Positions 8,970-16,991 of a stretch of DNA of 64,000 bases are shown piece after piece; the first letter of the stretch is position 1; the number at the start of each line of letters is the position of its first letter. The stretch comes from Exilibacterium tricleocarpae (GTDB lineage Bacteria > Pseudomonadota > Gammaproteobacteria > Pseudomonadales > Cellvibrionaceae). The translations under genes were made by a program, and so were the position numbers. The notes beneath the pieces were generated by a model. That model searched no databases. It saw only the letters and a program-made list of their open reading frames with translations, and was not told the origin of the DNA. Location of the stretch: NCBI RefSeq assembly GCF_007004655.1, contig NZ_ML660091.1, forward strand, positions 124,001-188,000, read 5' to 3'.

Positions 8970-9719
8970 ATGAATGAAGAACTGGCGGGCAAAGTGGTGC
9001 TGATAACGGGCGCTGCCGGCGGTATAGGTGCGGCGATTGCCGGGGCGGTGGCCGCCGCCGGGGGCCGTGTCATTGCCGGTTATAACAGCAGCCGCGAGCG
9101 CGCCCGGGCACTGTGCGACAGACTGCCCGGCGACGGCCATAGGGCCGAGGCGACGCCGGTGCTGGACAGCGTGGCGCTGGCGACGCTGGCGGCAAAATTG
9201 CAGCAGGAAATCGGGCGGCTGGATATTCTGGTCAACAACGCCGGCATGACCCGGGTGGTGCCGCACGATGATCTCGATCAGCTCGACGACGAATTGATCG
9301 ACAGCATTTTCGCCACCAATTTTCGCGGTGCCTTTGCCTGTGCGCGCGCATTCAGGCCGTTGCTGGAAAGCGCCGGCAATGGCCTGATTGTAAATATCTC
9401 TTCCGTGGCGGCGACGACGGCGGTGGGCAGCAATATCGCCTACTGCGCATCGAAAGCCGCGATGAATTCCATGACCCGGTCCCTGGCCCGGGCGCTGGCG
9501 CCGCGCATTCGGGTGGTGGCAGTGGCACCGGGCTGGGTGGACGGCGACTATGCCAGGCGCGCCGATCCGCAATATCTCCAGCAGCAGATCGATAAAACAC
9601 CACTGGCTCGACTGGCTGCCGCCGCCGATGTCGCCGATGCCGTGATTGCGTTGGCTTCTCGCCTGACATTTACTACCGGCAGTGTGATACCGGTGGATGG
9701 TGGCCGACCGCTGTTATAG
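8970..9719 (+). CDS. Short-chain dehydrogenase/reductase (SDR)
   Basis: 249 aa classical SDR: TGAAGGIG near residues 14-21 (NAD(P) binding), LVNNAGM near 85, a NISSV strand with the active-site Ser near 141, and YCASK (Tyr-x3-Lys) near 155-159. The C-terminus VIPVDGGRPLL is typical of the family. It reversibly oxidises a hydroxyl group with NAD(P). It follows the HpsN-like gene on the same strand after a 96-bp gap containing a terminator hairpin. The context suggests a second dehydrogenase step in the same catabolic pathway; the substrate cannot be read from sequence. Confidence 0.88.
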   Translation: MNEELAGKVVLITGAAGGIGAAIAGAVAAAGGRVIAGYNSSRERARALCDRLPGDGHRAEATPVLDSVALATLAAKLQQEIGRLDILVNNAGMTRVVPHDDLDQLDDELIDSIFATNFRGAFACARAFRPLLESAGNGLIVNISSVAATTAVGSNIAYCASKAAMNSMTRSLARALAPRIRVVAVAPGWVDGDYARRADPQYLQQQIDKTPLARLAAAADVADAVIALASRLTFTTGSVIPVDGGRPLL

Positions 9720-9733
9720 CTGCCGCTGAATTG

Positions 9734-9777
9734 CCGGACCTGCAGGTCCGGTGTCTGCCGGCGGTGTCGCCGCCGGC
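9734..9777. terminator. Paired hairpins between convergent genes
   Basis: Two back-to-back palindromes: CCGGACCTGCAGGTCCGG (9734-9751), and GCCGGCGG pairing with CCGCCGGC across TGTCG (9757-9777). They fill the short gap between the convergent SDR and bicupin genes, so they are a plausible bidirectional terminator, although neither has a T-tract. Confidence 0.45.
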
Positions 9778-9781
9778 TCCT

Positions 9782-10882
9782 CTATGAATCGGCTTTGAGC
9801 GGCGCGCCGGTTGCGGCCGAATCGAGTGCTTCCCGCACTGCGTCCGACCAGGTGATCGACACCTTTTGGTCGCCGCCGTAGGCCAGATAAATCAGGCCTG
9901 GCTGATCGCCACGGCAACGGATGCTGCGGGTGATGCCCGCCGGAATGGACAGCGTATCCTCGGTATCGATCTCGAAGCTCGTCTCATCGTCCGGCTCTCC
10001 CATAGTGACCTGCCAGCTACCGGCACCGACCACCAGCACCACCGGGACCTCGGCGCGGTGAGGCAGGAAACCGTTGCCCGGATCAGCCGCGATAGCACCG
10101 AGGCTGAATGAATGGGGATTGAGGATATGGGCGCGCCAGGTATCAATTTCGTGGGCCCCTTCACCGATAATGGCGTGATAGGTTTTGGCGCCGCCGGCCA
10201 GCGCGCAGTCTGCGAAGGCGTCGGTGCGGCCGGGGAAACGCTCGACATTGTAGACGCGCGCCTCCATTTCCGCCTGGCTGGTACGGTTGTAACTGCGCAG
10301 TTGCTCCGGCGTCAGCGACTGTAGTACCGGGGTGCCCTCGGGCACGCTGTCGCCCTTGGTGGTATCGATCAGCATACCGCTCTCGGCGAGATAAAAGCCG
10401 TAGGCCGCCGCCTGCTCGATAACGTCATTGCCCCAGGTGACATGGCCGGGGTCGTCTTCGCCCAGAAACGAGATCATAAAATTGTCGTCGCTGCCGACGC
10501 TCTCGAAAGCGCGAAAGGTACCGGTGGGAATAGAAATGACATCGCCGGGGCTGAGCACCGCCTCGCCGTCATCACCGTTGTGGCCCCAAAAAAAGCGCCA
10601 GTCGCCCCGCACCACCAGGAATACCTCGGCGGTGGTGTGGGAGTGCAGGGAGTTGATCTTGCCGGTGGGCAGCGATACACCGCCGAGATTGAAACCGTGG
10701 GGCTCACTCAGATTGACAACCTGGTTTTCGTTCTCACTGACACCGGCGCCGATAATGCAGTAGTTCAACTTGCCTTCGCGTCCCGGCAGGCGGGTATCGA
10801 CAAAGGCCTCTTCACAAGGGGTGTAGTCGGCTTTGCGGATAACCCGCTTGGCCAATTCTGCGCGCGTGTAGTGAGTCGCCAT
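9782..10882 (-). CDS. Bicupin protein of the HpsN/SnoaL cluster
   Basis: 366 aa from ATG 10882, with AGGAG twelve bases upstream; the open frame runs to 10972 but would include operator-like site E. Two cupin barrels are visible. The N-terminal one keeps a metal-binding HSHTTAEVFLVVRG motif (His-x-His-x4-Glu) and GDVISIPTGTFRAFES. The C-terminal one has LPHRAEVPVVLVVGAGSWQV and EDTLSIPAGITRSIRC, where only one His of the usual pair remains. Bicupins include dioxygenases, isomerases and decarboxylases acting on small acids or sugars. The single intact metal site suggests one catalytic and one structural domain. It shares its promoter motif with the TonB receptor, so it probably belongs to the same pathway. 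Function otherwise unassigned. Confidence 0.8.
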   Translation of the reverse strand: MATHYTRAELAKRVIRKADYTPCEEAFVDTRLPGREGKLNYCIIGAGVSENENQVVNLSEPHGFNLGGVSLPTGKINSLHSHTTAEVFLVVRGDWRFFWGHNGDDGEAVLSPGDVISIPTGTFRAFESVGSDDNFMISFLGEDDPGHVTWGNDVIEQAAAYGFYLAESGMLIDTTKGDSVPEGTPVLQSLTPEQLRSYNRTSQAEMEARVYNVERFPGRTDAFADCALAGGAKTYHAIIGEGAHEIDTWRAHILNPHSFSLGAIAADPGNGFLPHRAEVPVVLVVGAGSWQVTMGEPDDETSFEIDTEDTLSIPAGITRSIRCRGDQPGLIYLAYGGDQKVSITWSDAVREALDSAATGAPLKADS

Positions 10883-10954
10883 GGGTTTCTGTTTCTCCTG
10901 GGGCTGAGGACGGCCCGGACCTCTCGATCCGGCCTCGCGTCGGTGGAAGCGGTA

Positions 10955-10973
10955 TTTGTACTTCGAATGCAAA
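10955..10973. promoter_or_regulatory. Operator-like palindrome, site E (bicupin promoter)
   Basis: TTTGTACTTCGAATGCAAA, an imperfect TTTGYA-N7-TRCAAA inverted repeat, differs from site A by one base. It lies 73 bp upstream of the bicupin ATG. Confidence 0.6.
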
Positions 10974-11074
10974 ATAAAAGCAAATGTTTTTCATGAGCTG
11001 CAAGGCGTTTACTTCCCGGAGAACGATTCACCTTACTGAATACCCTTATGTAGGGTGAGTTTCAACTCAGGCGG

Positions 11075-11098
11075 GAAGTCATACAATTTTATGACTTC
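11075..11098. promoter_or_regulatory. Inverted repeat GAAGTCATA-N6-TATGACTTC
   Basis: Perfect 9-bp arms (11075-11083 and 11090-11098) with a 6-bp spacer. The arm TATGACTTCG also occurs in site C (7452 on), so this may be a further binding site for the same regulator. The surrounding stretch 10883-11244 shows no gene. Confidence 0.4.
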
Positions 11099-11244
11099 GC
11101 AGTACAGGCTGCCTGCTAAGCGGCGTTGAATCGAGAGAATCTCGATTCACCGTAAGAAGTAGCAGCTAGACGGCCAACTACAAAACTCAAATGACTTCCA
11201 GCACAGTGTTTAACGACACTTGCTTCAGACATCTGCGTTCCGCA

Positions 11245-11402
11245 TAAAGCGTCTACTTGACGGTGCTTAGGTGAAAGAGTGCCAAGTGACCGGTCTGCCT
11301 CCGGTGGGGCTTTCAGAAACACGCCGTAAACCCATCCCTGGGGGCTCGCCTAAAGCGCCTACTGTTGGTCACGACAGCATCCCTGCTGTGGAGAGTTTCT
11401 GT
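11245..11402. repeat. Dispersed hairpin repeat, copy 1
   Basis: Contains the family landmarks: TAAAGCGTCTACTT, then GTGCCA..TGACCGGTCTGCCTC, GGGGCTTTCAGAAACACGCC, AACCCATCCCTGGGGGCTC, GACAGCATCCCTGCTGT and GAGAGTTTCTG. It also has an internal TAAAGCGCCTACT shared with copy 2. The right arm is degraded (CTGTTTGAAGG instead of CTGAAAGC), so the long stem cannot form fully. It lies between the bicupin and RidA genes. Confidence 0.75.
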
Positions 11403-11485
11403 TTGAAGGTAACTATCTGTTTTAAATAGACTATTTTAACACCATGTATTCCAAGTCCATGGTTACCTTCGCGGTGAACCCGCTA

Positions 11486-11881
11486 TCACTGCTCCGGAAT
11501 CACCGCCGTGGTTTCAATCTCCACCTTGGCCCGATCCTCCATCAGTGCCACCACCTGCACCATTGCCATCACCGGGTAGTGGCGGCCGATCACCTCGCGA
11601 TAGACCTGGCCGATTTCTTTTGCCGCATCGAGGTAGGCGCGCTTATCGGTGATATACCAGGTCATGCGGGTGATATGCTCGGGCCCGGCGCCGCCCGCGG
11701 CCAAGACCGCGACTGTGTTGAGCAGGGTTTGCCGTACCTGGTCGACAAAATCCTCGCTCTGGAAGTCCTCGTTTTCGTCCCAGCCAATCTGGCCGCCGAC
11801 AAACAGTGTTCGGCCGTTGGCGAGGACGCCGTTGGAGTAGCCTCGGGGCCGCGGCCAGCCTTCGGGTTGAATGATCTGCAT
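11486..11881 (-). CDS. RidA/YjgF/UK114 family enamine/imine deaminase
   Basis: 131 aa, full family length: GYSNGVLANGRTLFVGGQIGW near the N-terminus, a QVRQTLLNTVAVLAAGGAGP helix, and RAKVEIETTAVIPEQ at the end with the conserved Arg of the active site. RidA proteins hydrolyse reactive enamines/imines to ketones plus ammonia. AAGGA precedes the ATG by nine bases. It is the third gene of a minus-strand operon (hydratase-fold protein, acyl-CoA dehydrogenase, RidA). In an aminobenzoyl-CoA pathway an amino-substituted dearomatised ring would yield just such an enamine, so a pathway-specific deaminase role is attractive; that is inference. Confidence 0.88.
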   Translation of the reverse strand: MQIIQPEGWPRPRGYSNGVLANGRTLFVGGQIGWDENEDFQSEDFVDQVRQTLLNTVAVLAAGGAGPEHITRMTWYITDKRAYLDAAKEIGQVYREVIGRHYPVMAMVQVVALMEDRAKVEIETTAVIPEQ

Positions 11882-11907
11882 AGCGTGGATTCCTTAGTGA
11901 CGGTCTG

Positions 11908-13077
11908 TTAACCGGTTATATCGGCACTGAGCAATGTCTGCCGGCCGATAATCAGTTTCTGGACTTCCGATGCGCCTTCGTAGATACGCAGTGCGCGAAT
12001 TTCGCGATAGAGTTCCTCGACTTTGACGCCGCAGGTCACGCCCATCCCGCCGAACAACTGCACCGCGGCATCGATGGTGAGTTGAGCGGAATCGGTGGCA
12101 TGCAGCTTGGCCATGGCCGCCTCGCGGGTGACGCGCTCGGCGACACGGTCGCGGGTCCAGGCGGCGCGATAGACGAGCAGGGCGCTGGTGTCGATATTCA
12201 GTGCCATCTCCGCCAGTTGCGTCTGGACGCCGGGAATCTCCGCCATCGGGGCGCCAAACAGCTTGCGGGTGGCGGTGCGCTGCAGCGCCTCGTCCAGCGC
12301 GCGGCGGGCAAAACCGAGTGCGGCGGCGCCCACGGTGGAGCGGCACACATCCAGGCTCGCCATCGAGACCTTAAAGCCCTGGCCGCTCTCACCGAGCATT
12401 TTGTGTTTCGGTACCCGGCAGTTGTTGAATGTCAGGCGCGCCAGCGGATGGGGCGCCATGACCTCGATGCGTTCGGCAATTTCCAGACCGGGCGTATCGG
12501 CATCCAGAATAAACGCACTGATGCCCTTGGCGCCGGGGCCGCCGGTGCGGGCGAACACCGTGTAGAAATCGGCAATACCGCCGTTGGAGATATAGGTCTT
12601 TTCGCCGTTGAGGATATAGTCTTCACCATCGGCTTCCGCGCGAGTGGTCATGGCGGCCACATCGGAACCCGCTTCGGGTTCGGTGAGGGCAAACGCGGCA
12701 ATTTTGTCGCCGTTGCGCACGCCGGTCAGGTATTCCTGTTGCAAGTCATCGTCGCCAAACAGGCTGATGGCAACGCTGCCCAGGCACTGCATGGCAAAGG
12801 CAAAATCCGCCAGACCGGCGTGGCGGGCCAGGGTCTCGCGCAGCAGGCACATGCTGCGCACATCGAGTTTTTCCCCCGCCTGGCGCAGGGCTACTGCGTA
12901 GTGCAGAAAGCCCCCGGCGGCCAGTTTCCGCACCGCCTCGCGGCAGGCGGCGTCGACGTCGATATCACCGTGGGGCGCGCTGTCGATATGTTGTCCGGCC
13001 CAGGTTTCAATCGCGCCTGCCAATTCCCGGTGGCGATCTTCGAGAAACGGCCAGCTCAGATAGGTTTTCTCGGCCAT
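11908..13077 (-). CDS. Acyl-CoA dehydrogenase (abm-type cluster)
   Basis: 389 aa, standard length: [20 protein letters not shown] near residue 120 (FAD/substrate-binding signature), [17 protein letters not shown], and [17 protein letters not shown] near the C-terminus, where the Glu of YEG is the usual catalytic base position. FAD-dependent alpha,beta-dehydrogenation of an acyl-CoA is the family reaction. Its start codon overlaps the stop of the upstream hydratase-fold gene (TGATG), indicating translational coupling, and RidA follows after 26 bp. The same gene trio accompanies 2-aminobenzoyl-CoA monooxygenase/reductase genes in other proteobacteria, so the likely substrate is an alicyclic or ring-opened CoA ester. 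Confidence 0.9.
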   Translation of the reverse strand: MAEKTYLSWPFLEDRHRELAGAIETWAGQHIDSAPHGDIDVDAACREAVRKLAAGGFLHYAVALRQAGEKLDVRSMCLLRETLARHAGLADFAFAMQCLGSVAISLFGDDDLQQEYLTGVRNGDKIAAFALTEPEAGSDVAAMTTRAEADGEDYILNGEKTYISNGGIADFYTVFARTGGPGAKGISAFILDADTPGLEIAERIEVMAPHPLARLTFNNCRVPKHKMLGESGQGFKVSMASLDVCRSTVGAAALGFARRALDEALQRTATRKLFGAPMAEIPGVQTQLAEMALNIDTSALLVYRAAWTRDRVAERVTREAAMAKLHATDSAQLTIDAAVQLFGGMGVTCGVKVEELYREIRALRIYEGASEVQKLIIGRQTLLSADITG

Positions 13078-13904
13078 CAGTTGCCTCCGAATTGCGGCTT
13101 TTCTTTATTGACGAACGCGTTGTAGGCCCGCTCGAAATCGGCGGTCTGCATACAGATGGCCTGGGCCTGGGCCTCGGCTTCGATCGCCTGGTCGATACTC
13201 ATATTCCACTCCTGGTGCAACATGGTCTTGGTGATACCGTGGGCAAACGTGGGACCTTCCAGCAGCTTGAGGGCCAGGGTCCGGGTCTCTGCCAACACGC
13301 TTTCCGGACTGCACAGGCGATTAAAGAAACCCCAGCGCTCGCCTTCGTCACCACCCATAATGCGACCGGTGTAGAGCAGGTCGGCGGCGCGACCCTGGCC
13401 GATAATACGCGGCAGGATGGCGCAGGCCCCCATATCACAACCCGCCAGGCCGACCCGGGTAAACAGAAACCCCACCTTGGCGTTTTCGGTGCCGTAGCGC
13501 ATATCGCTGGCCATGGCGATAATGGCCCCGGCCCCGACGCAGACACCGTCGATGGCCGACAGTATCGGCTGCGGGCACAGGCGCATGGCTTTTACCAGAT
13601 CGCCGGTCATACGGGTGAAGGCCAGCAGTTCGCGCATATCCATGCGCGTCAGCGGCCCGATAATATCGTGCACATCGCCGCCGGAGCAGAAGTTGCCGCC
13701 GGCCCCGGTGATCACCACCGCCTTGACCGCGTCCACATACACCAGATCGCGAAACGTATCGCGCAGCTCGGCATAGGAATCAAACGTCAGTGGGTTTTTG
13801 CGCTCGGGAATATTGAGGGTGATAGTGGCCACACCCTGGTCGTAATCCCATAGAAAGTGTTGCGGGGTAAACGCGGCGGGATCAAAACGGTTCCTTTCTG
13901 TCAT
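13077..13904 (-). CDS. Enoyl-CoA hydratase/isomerase-fold protein lacking both hydratase glutamates
   Basis: 275 aa crotonase fold: [12 protein letters not shown] near residues 67-78 and [16 protein letters not shown] near 119-134 form the oxyanion-hole regions. The positions of the two catalytic Glu of mitochondrial hydratase read as Ile128 and Phe148. The [10 protein letters not shown] stretch (151-160) keeps an Asp157 that lines up with the catalytic Asp of dienoyl-CoA isomerases. It is therefore probably an isomerase, hydrolase or ring-opening lyase rather than a plain hydratase. AGGAGC precedes the ATG. First gene of the minus-strand operon, divergent from gcdH across a 186-bp region with a perfect operator-like palindrome. 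The abm context supports action on a ring-derived CoA thioester. Confidence 0.85.
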   Translation of the reverse strand: MTERNRFDPAAFTPQHFLWDYDQGVATITLNIPERKNPLTFDSYAELRDTFRDLVYVDAVKAVVITGAGGNFCSGGDVHDIIGPLTRMDMRELLAFTRMTGDLVKAMRLCPQPILSAIDGVCVGAGAIIAMASDMRYGTENAKVGFLFTRVGLAGCDMGACAILPRIIGQGRAADLLYTGRIMGGDEGERWGFFNRLCSPESVLAETRTLALKLLEGPTFAHGITKTMLHQEWNMSIDQAIEAEAQAQAICMQTADFERAYNAFVNKEKPQFGGN

Positions 13905-14018
13905 GCTGAGCGGCTCCTGTACGGTTAGAATACGGCAGTGCCCATTAAAGCAGTAAAGGCTGCCCGAATCAGTGGTGCGCAGGGGCTCATTGTAGAGGCA
14001 AGAACAATGACTAGCAAA

Positions 14019-14036
14019 TAGATTACGTGTAATCTA
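14019..14036. promoter_or_regulatory. Perfect palindrome TAGATTAC-GT-GTAATCTA
   Basis: An 8-bp perfect inverted repeat with 2-bp spacer in the divergent promoter region between the hydratase-fold operon and gcdH. Such a site suits a dimeric (for example TetR- or MarR-type) regulator controlling both directions. It differs from the MarR-proximal palindrome at 20444. Confidence 0.55.
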
Positions 14037-14090
14037 AAATACCGGCCAGCGCGGCACTTGTGCCGATAGGCCCACCCGGGAGGTAGAACC

Positions 14091-15284
14091 ATGGCGGCAA
14101 CCGCTAAAGTAGAAGGGGAGTTCAATTGGGAGTCACCGCTGCTGCTGGACGACCAATTGAGTGATGAGGAGCGTATGCTCAAGGATGCGGCACGGGATTA
14201 CTGCCAGGGCGAGTTGATGCCCCGGGTGCTGCTGGCCAACCGCCACGAGACCTTTGACCGAGAAATTATGACCGAGATGGGGGCCCTGGGCCTGCTCGGC
14301 GCCACGGTGCCGGATACCTACGGCGGCGCGGGCTTGAACTACGTCAGCTACGGGCTGATTGCGCGGGAAGTAGAACGGGTCGACTCCGGTTACCGGTCCG
14401 CCATGAGTGTGCAGTCGAGCCTGGTGATCTATCCGATTTACGCCTATGGCACCGAGGCCCAGCGGCGCAAGTACCTGCCTGGGTTGATCGGCGGCGAAAA
14501 GGTGGGCTGCTTTGGACTCACCGAACCCGATCACGGCTCCGATCCGGGCGGTATGAAAACCCGGGCCAAAAAGGTGGACGGCGGTTATCGCGTGAGCGGC
14601 GCCAAGATGTGGATCACCAATTCCCCCATCGCCGATGTGTTTGTGGTGTGGGCCAAGGACGATGACGGCGCAATTCGCGGTTTCGTCTTGGAAAAAGGTA
14701 TGGAAGGGCTGTCGGCACCGAAAATCGAGGGCAAATTCTCGTTGCGGGCCTCGATCACCGGTGAAATCGTGATGGACAATGTCTTGGTGCCGGAAGAGAA
14801 CCTGCTGCCCAATGTCAAAGGCTTGCGGGGACCTTTCGGCTGCCTGAACCGCGCCCGTTACGGGATCGCCTGGGGGGCGCTGGGGGCGGCCGAATTCTGC
14901 TGGCTGGCGGCGCGGCAGTATACGCTCGAGCGCATCCAGTTCGGGCGGCCGCTGGCGGCGACCCAACTGGTGCAGAAAAAACTCGCCGATATGCAAACCG
15001 AGATTACCTTGGGTCTGCAGTCCTGTCTGCGGCTCGGTCGCCTGATCGACGAGGGCAGGGCCGCGCCGGAGATCGTCTCACTGTTAAAGCGCAATAACTG
15101 CGGCAAGGCCCTGGAGATTGCCCGCGCGGCCCGCGATATGCACGGCGGCAACGGCATTGCCGACGAGTATCATGTGATCCGCCATGCCATGAACCTGGAG
15201 GCGGTTAATACCTATGAAGGTACCCACGATGTGCACGCGTTGATTCTGGGCCGCGCACAGACGGGCTTGCAGGCGTTTCAGTGA
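14091..15284 (+). CDS. gcdH: Glutaryl-CoA dehydrogenase
   Basis: 397 aa. The full length reads as Gcd[20 protein letters not shown] at the start, [19 protein letters not shown] near 105, [20 protein letters not shown] near 145, [35 protein letters not shown], and [20 protein letters not shown] near the end, with the catalytic Glu (about residue 377) in YEG. GGGAGG stands seven bases before the ATG. The enzyme oxidises and decarboxylates glutaryl-CoA to crotonyl-CoA. It is divergent from the hydratase-fold operon and followed after 10 bp by an SDR. It could drain glutaryl-CoA from the aminobenzoyl-CoA ring-opening route or be the cell's general gcdH; a related C5-C7 acyl substrate is also possible. 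Confidence 0.9.
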   Translation: MAATAKVEGEFNWESPLLLDDQLSDEERMLKDAARDYCQGELMPRVLLANRHETFDREIMTEMGALGLLGATVPDTYGGAGLNYVSYGLIAREVERVDSGYRSAMSVQSSLVIYPIYAYGTEAQRRKYLPGLIGGEKVGCFGLTEPDHGSDPGGMKTRAKKVDGGYRVSGAKMWITNSPIADVFVVWAKDDDGAIRGFVLEKGMEGLSAPKIEGKFSLRASITGEIVMDNVLVPEENLLPNVKGLRGPFGCLNRARYGIAWGALGAAEFCWLAARQYTLERIQFGRPLAATQLVQKKLADMQTEITLGLQSCLRLGRLIDEGRAAPEIVSLLKRNNCGKALEIARAARDMHGGNGIADEYHVIRHAMNLEAVNTYEGTHDVHALILGRAQTGLQAFQ

Positions 15285-15294
15285 AGGCTCGGGT

Positions 15295-16071
15295 ATGAAA
15301 CAGACGCAACCGGTGCTGGCGGGCAAACACGCTGTTGTCACCGGCGGCGGTACCGGTATTGGTGCCGCTATCGTGGCAGCGCTGGCCCAGGCAGGGGCCA
15401 GAGTCAGCCTGATGGGGCGCACCCTGGCGACGCTCGAAACGGGCGCCTCCGGTCTTGACGAGGCGCGGGCGATTGCGGTGGATGTCACCGACAGCGACAG
15501 CGTGGCAACGGCGTTTCAACAGGCGCGAGATACCTTTGGTGCCGTCGATATCCTGATCAACAATGCCGGCCAGGCGCTCACCGCGCCGGCCCACAAAACC
15601 GACGACCGGCAGTGGCGACAGATGCTCGCGGTAAACCTCGACGGTGTATTTTTCTGCTGCCGTGAAGTGCTGCCGGCAATGCGTCAGGCAAAGCGCGGAC
15701 GCATCGTTACCGTGGCCAGCACTGCAGCCGTAAAAGGGTATGGTTATGTCTCGGCTTACTGTGCCGCCAAGCACGGTGCGCTGGGCCTGACCCGGGCCCT
15801 GGCGCTTGAGAATGCCGGTCACAATATTACCGTCAACGCCGTTTGTCCCGGTTACACCGAAACGGCGCTGGTTCACGATGCCATTAAAACCATTGTCGAG
15901 AAAACCGGCCGCAGCGAGGCTCAGGCGCTTGAAGAACTAACCCGATCCAACCCGCAAGGTAGACTCGTTTTGCCTGAAGAAGTGGCCAATGCCGTGCTCT
16001 GGCTCTGTGCGCCGGGGGCCGAGGCGATTACCGGGCAGGCGGTGGCGGTGGCCGGTGGCGAGGTGATGTAG
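15295..16071 (+). CDS. SDR, 3-hydroxyacyl-CoA dehydrogenase-like (abm cluster)
   Basis: 258 aa classical SDR: TGGGTGIG near residues 16-23, LINNAGQ near 88, a Ser in VTVASTAAVKG near 142, YCAAKHG near 155, and a VNAVCPGYTET segment. It starts 10 bp after gcdH, with GAAGG nearby, so it is cotranscribed. SDRs of this type commonly oxidise beta-hydroxyacyl-CoA or 3-hydroxybutyrate, and aminobenzoyl-CoA gene clusters carry one beside the hydratase-fold and acyl-CoA dehydrogenase genes. It therefore probably performs the hydroxyacyl-CoA oxidation step. Substrate assignment is inference. Confidence 0.85.
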   Translation: MKQTQPVLAGKHAVVTGGGTGIGAAIVAALAQAGARVSLMGRTLATLETGASGLDEARAIAVDVTDSDSVATAFQQARDTFGAVDILINNAGQALTAPAHKTDDRQWRQMLAVNLDGVFFCCREVLPAMRQAKRGRIVTVASTAAVKGYGYVSAYCAAKHGALGLTRALALENAGHNITVNAVCPGYTETALVHDAIKTIVEKTGRSEAQALEELTRSNPQGRLVLPEEVANAVLWLCAPGAEAITGQAVAVAGGEVM

Positions 16072-16119
16072 AAATATTGGGACCTGCGACTAATAGCACT
16101 AGCTTTGAGCGACCATCTT

Positions 16120-16432
16120 CGCCTTAGGCGCCTGCTTTCCCTTAAAGCGCCTACTTTGAAGGTGGTGATACTTAAGCGGAAGAATGCCAATTGATCGGTC
16201 TGCCTCTGGCTGGAGCTTTCAGAAACACGCCGTGAACCCGTCCATGGGGGCTTCACGACAGCATCCCTGCTGTCGAGAGTTTCTGAAAGCTCCAGCCAGA
16301 GGCAGACCTACCTGCAGTCTTCTTAATAAAGACCGACACGGCTAGAGCAGTGGTCGATAACTTGGCACAAATCCCCTTAAGAACTACCACCACCAAAGTA
16401 GGCGCTTTAAGGGAAAGCAGGCGCCTAAGGCG
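16120..16432. repeat. Nested palindromic element (hairpin repeat copy 2)
   Basis: Outer arms of 38 bp are perfect inverted repeats (16120-16157 and 16395-16432), continued imperfectly inward by a GGTGGT/ACCACC segment. Inside, a second pair of 30-bp perfect arms (16197-16226 and 16279-16308) contains AGCTTTCAGAAAC/GTTTCTGAAAGCT. At the centre a 7-bp stem GACAGCA-TCCC-TGCTGTC (16257-16274) follows CCGTCCATGGGGGCTTC. No reading frame of interest. It lies just downstream of the SDR, where it may also terminate transcription. Confidence 0.85.
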
Positions 16433-16991
16433 AATGCCATTCGGGCCTGACGTCACATCGTGGCCGGTTTTGAATTCGCTCCGTACCCGGCTTAAGGGCG
16501 CGCCATTAGGATCAGCCGTTTAACGAGACTACTCTTTCCCCCTGCAGTCATCCATCTGCGCCATCTACCCAAGTAAAACGGCACCCTCACAATCCAATGA
16601 CCCCCGAGTGAATCAGCCGGTTTGTTAGCGCAAGTCTTCGCCTGTAGCAGCGATTCTGTCTGAATACCCTGCCTTCGATGACTGTAATCGCTGTTACATA
16701 TTTTTTACAATTGAATGCAGTTGCAATGAGAGCATTTTGGTAAAGGGGGCAGTATACTCTTTAGCGCTGGTCACTTTGCGGGCAAAAAGCTTGGGGGCGG
16801 CGACAGTGTAAGATACTCCCCTTCTGGCAAACTATTTGGCATCGTTTTAATTGATGCGTCGCTACAGTGGCGTCTATCGCGAGCCGCGGCTAGGATACTT
16901 GTGAAAAAATAGTTGCGTAAATATCCACTTGAGCGTGAAGGTTTCCTGTCAACAAGTGGCGGCAAGGGCGTAGATCATAGGTAAAAAAGGT
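16433..16991. other. Gene-free stretch before the racemase
   Basis: No convincing gene. The left end (GAATGCCATTCGGGCCTG) resembles the right end of the element at 57.5 kb. The rest becomes more AT-rich towards the racemase and shows only short shadow frames. Confidence 0.5.

Noticed and set aside
7548-9572. 674-residue minus-strand open frame
   Set aside because: It lies antisense to the HpsN-like and SDR genes; composition is shadow-like (Gly/His/Arg-rich) and the plus-strand genes match families over their full length.
16771-16965. 64-residue minus-strand frame in the racemase upstream region
   Set aside because: No Shine-Dalgarno, no conserved features and low-complexity end; treated as noise.
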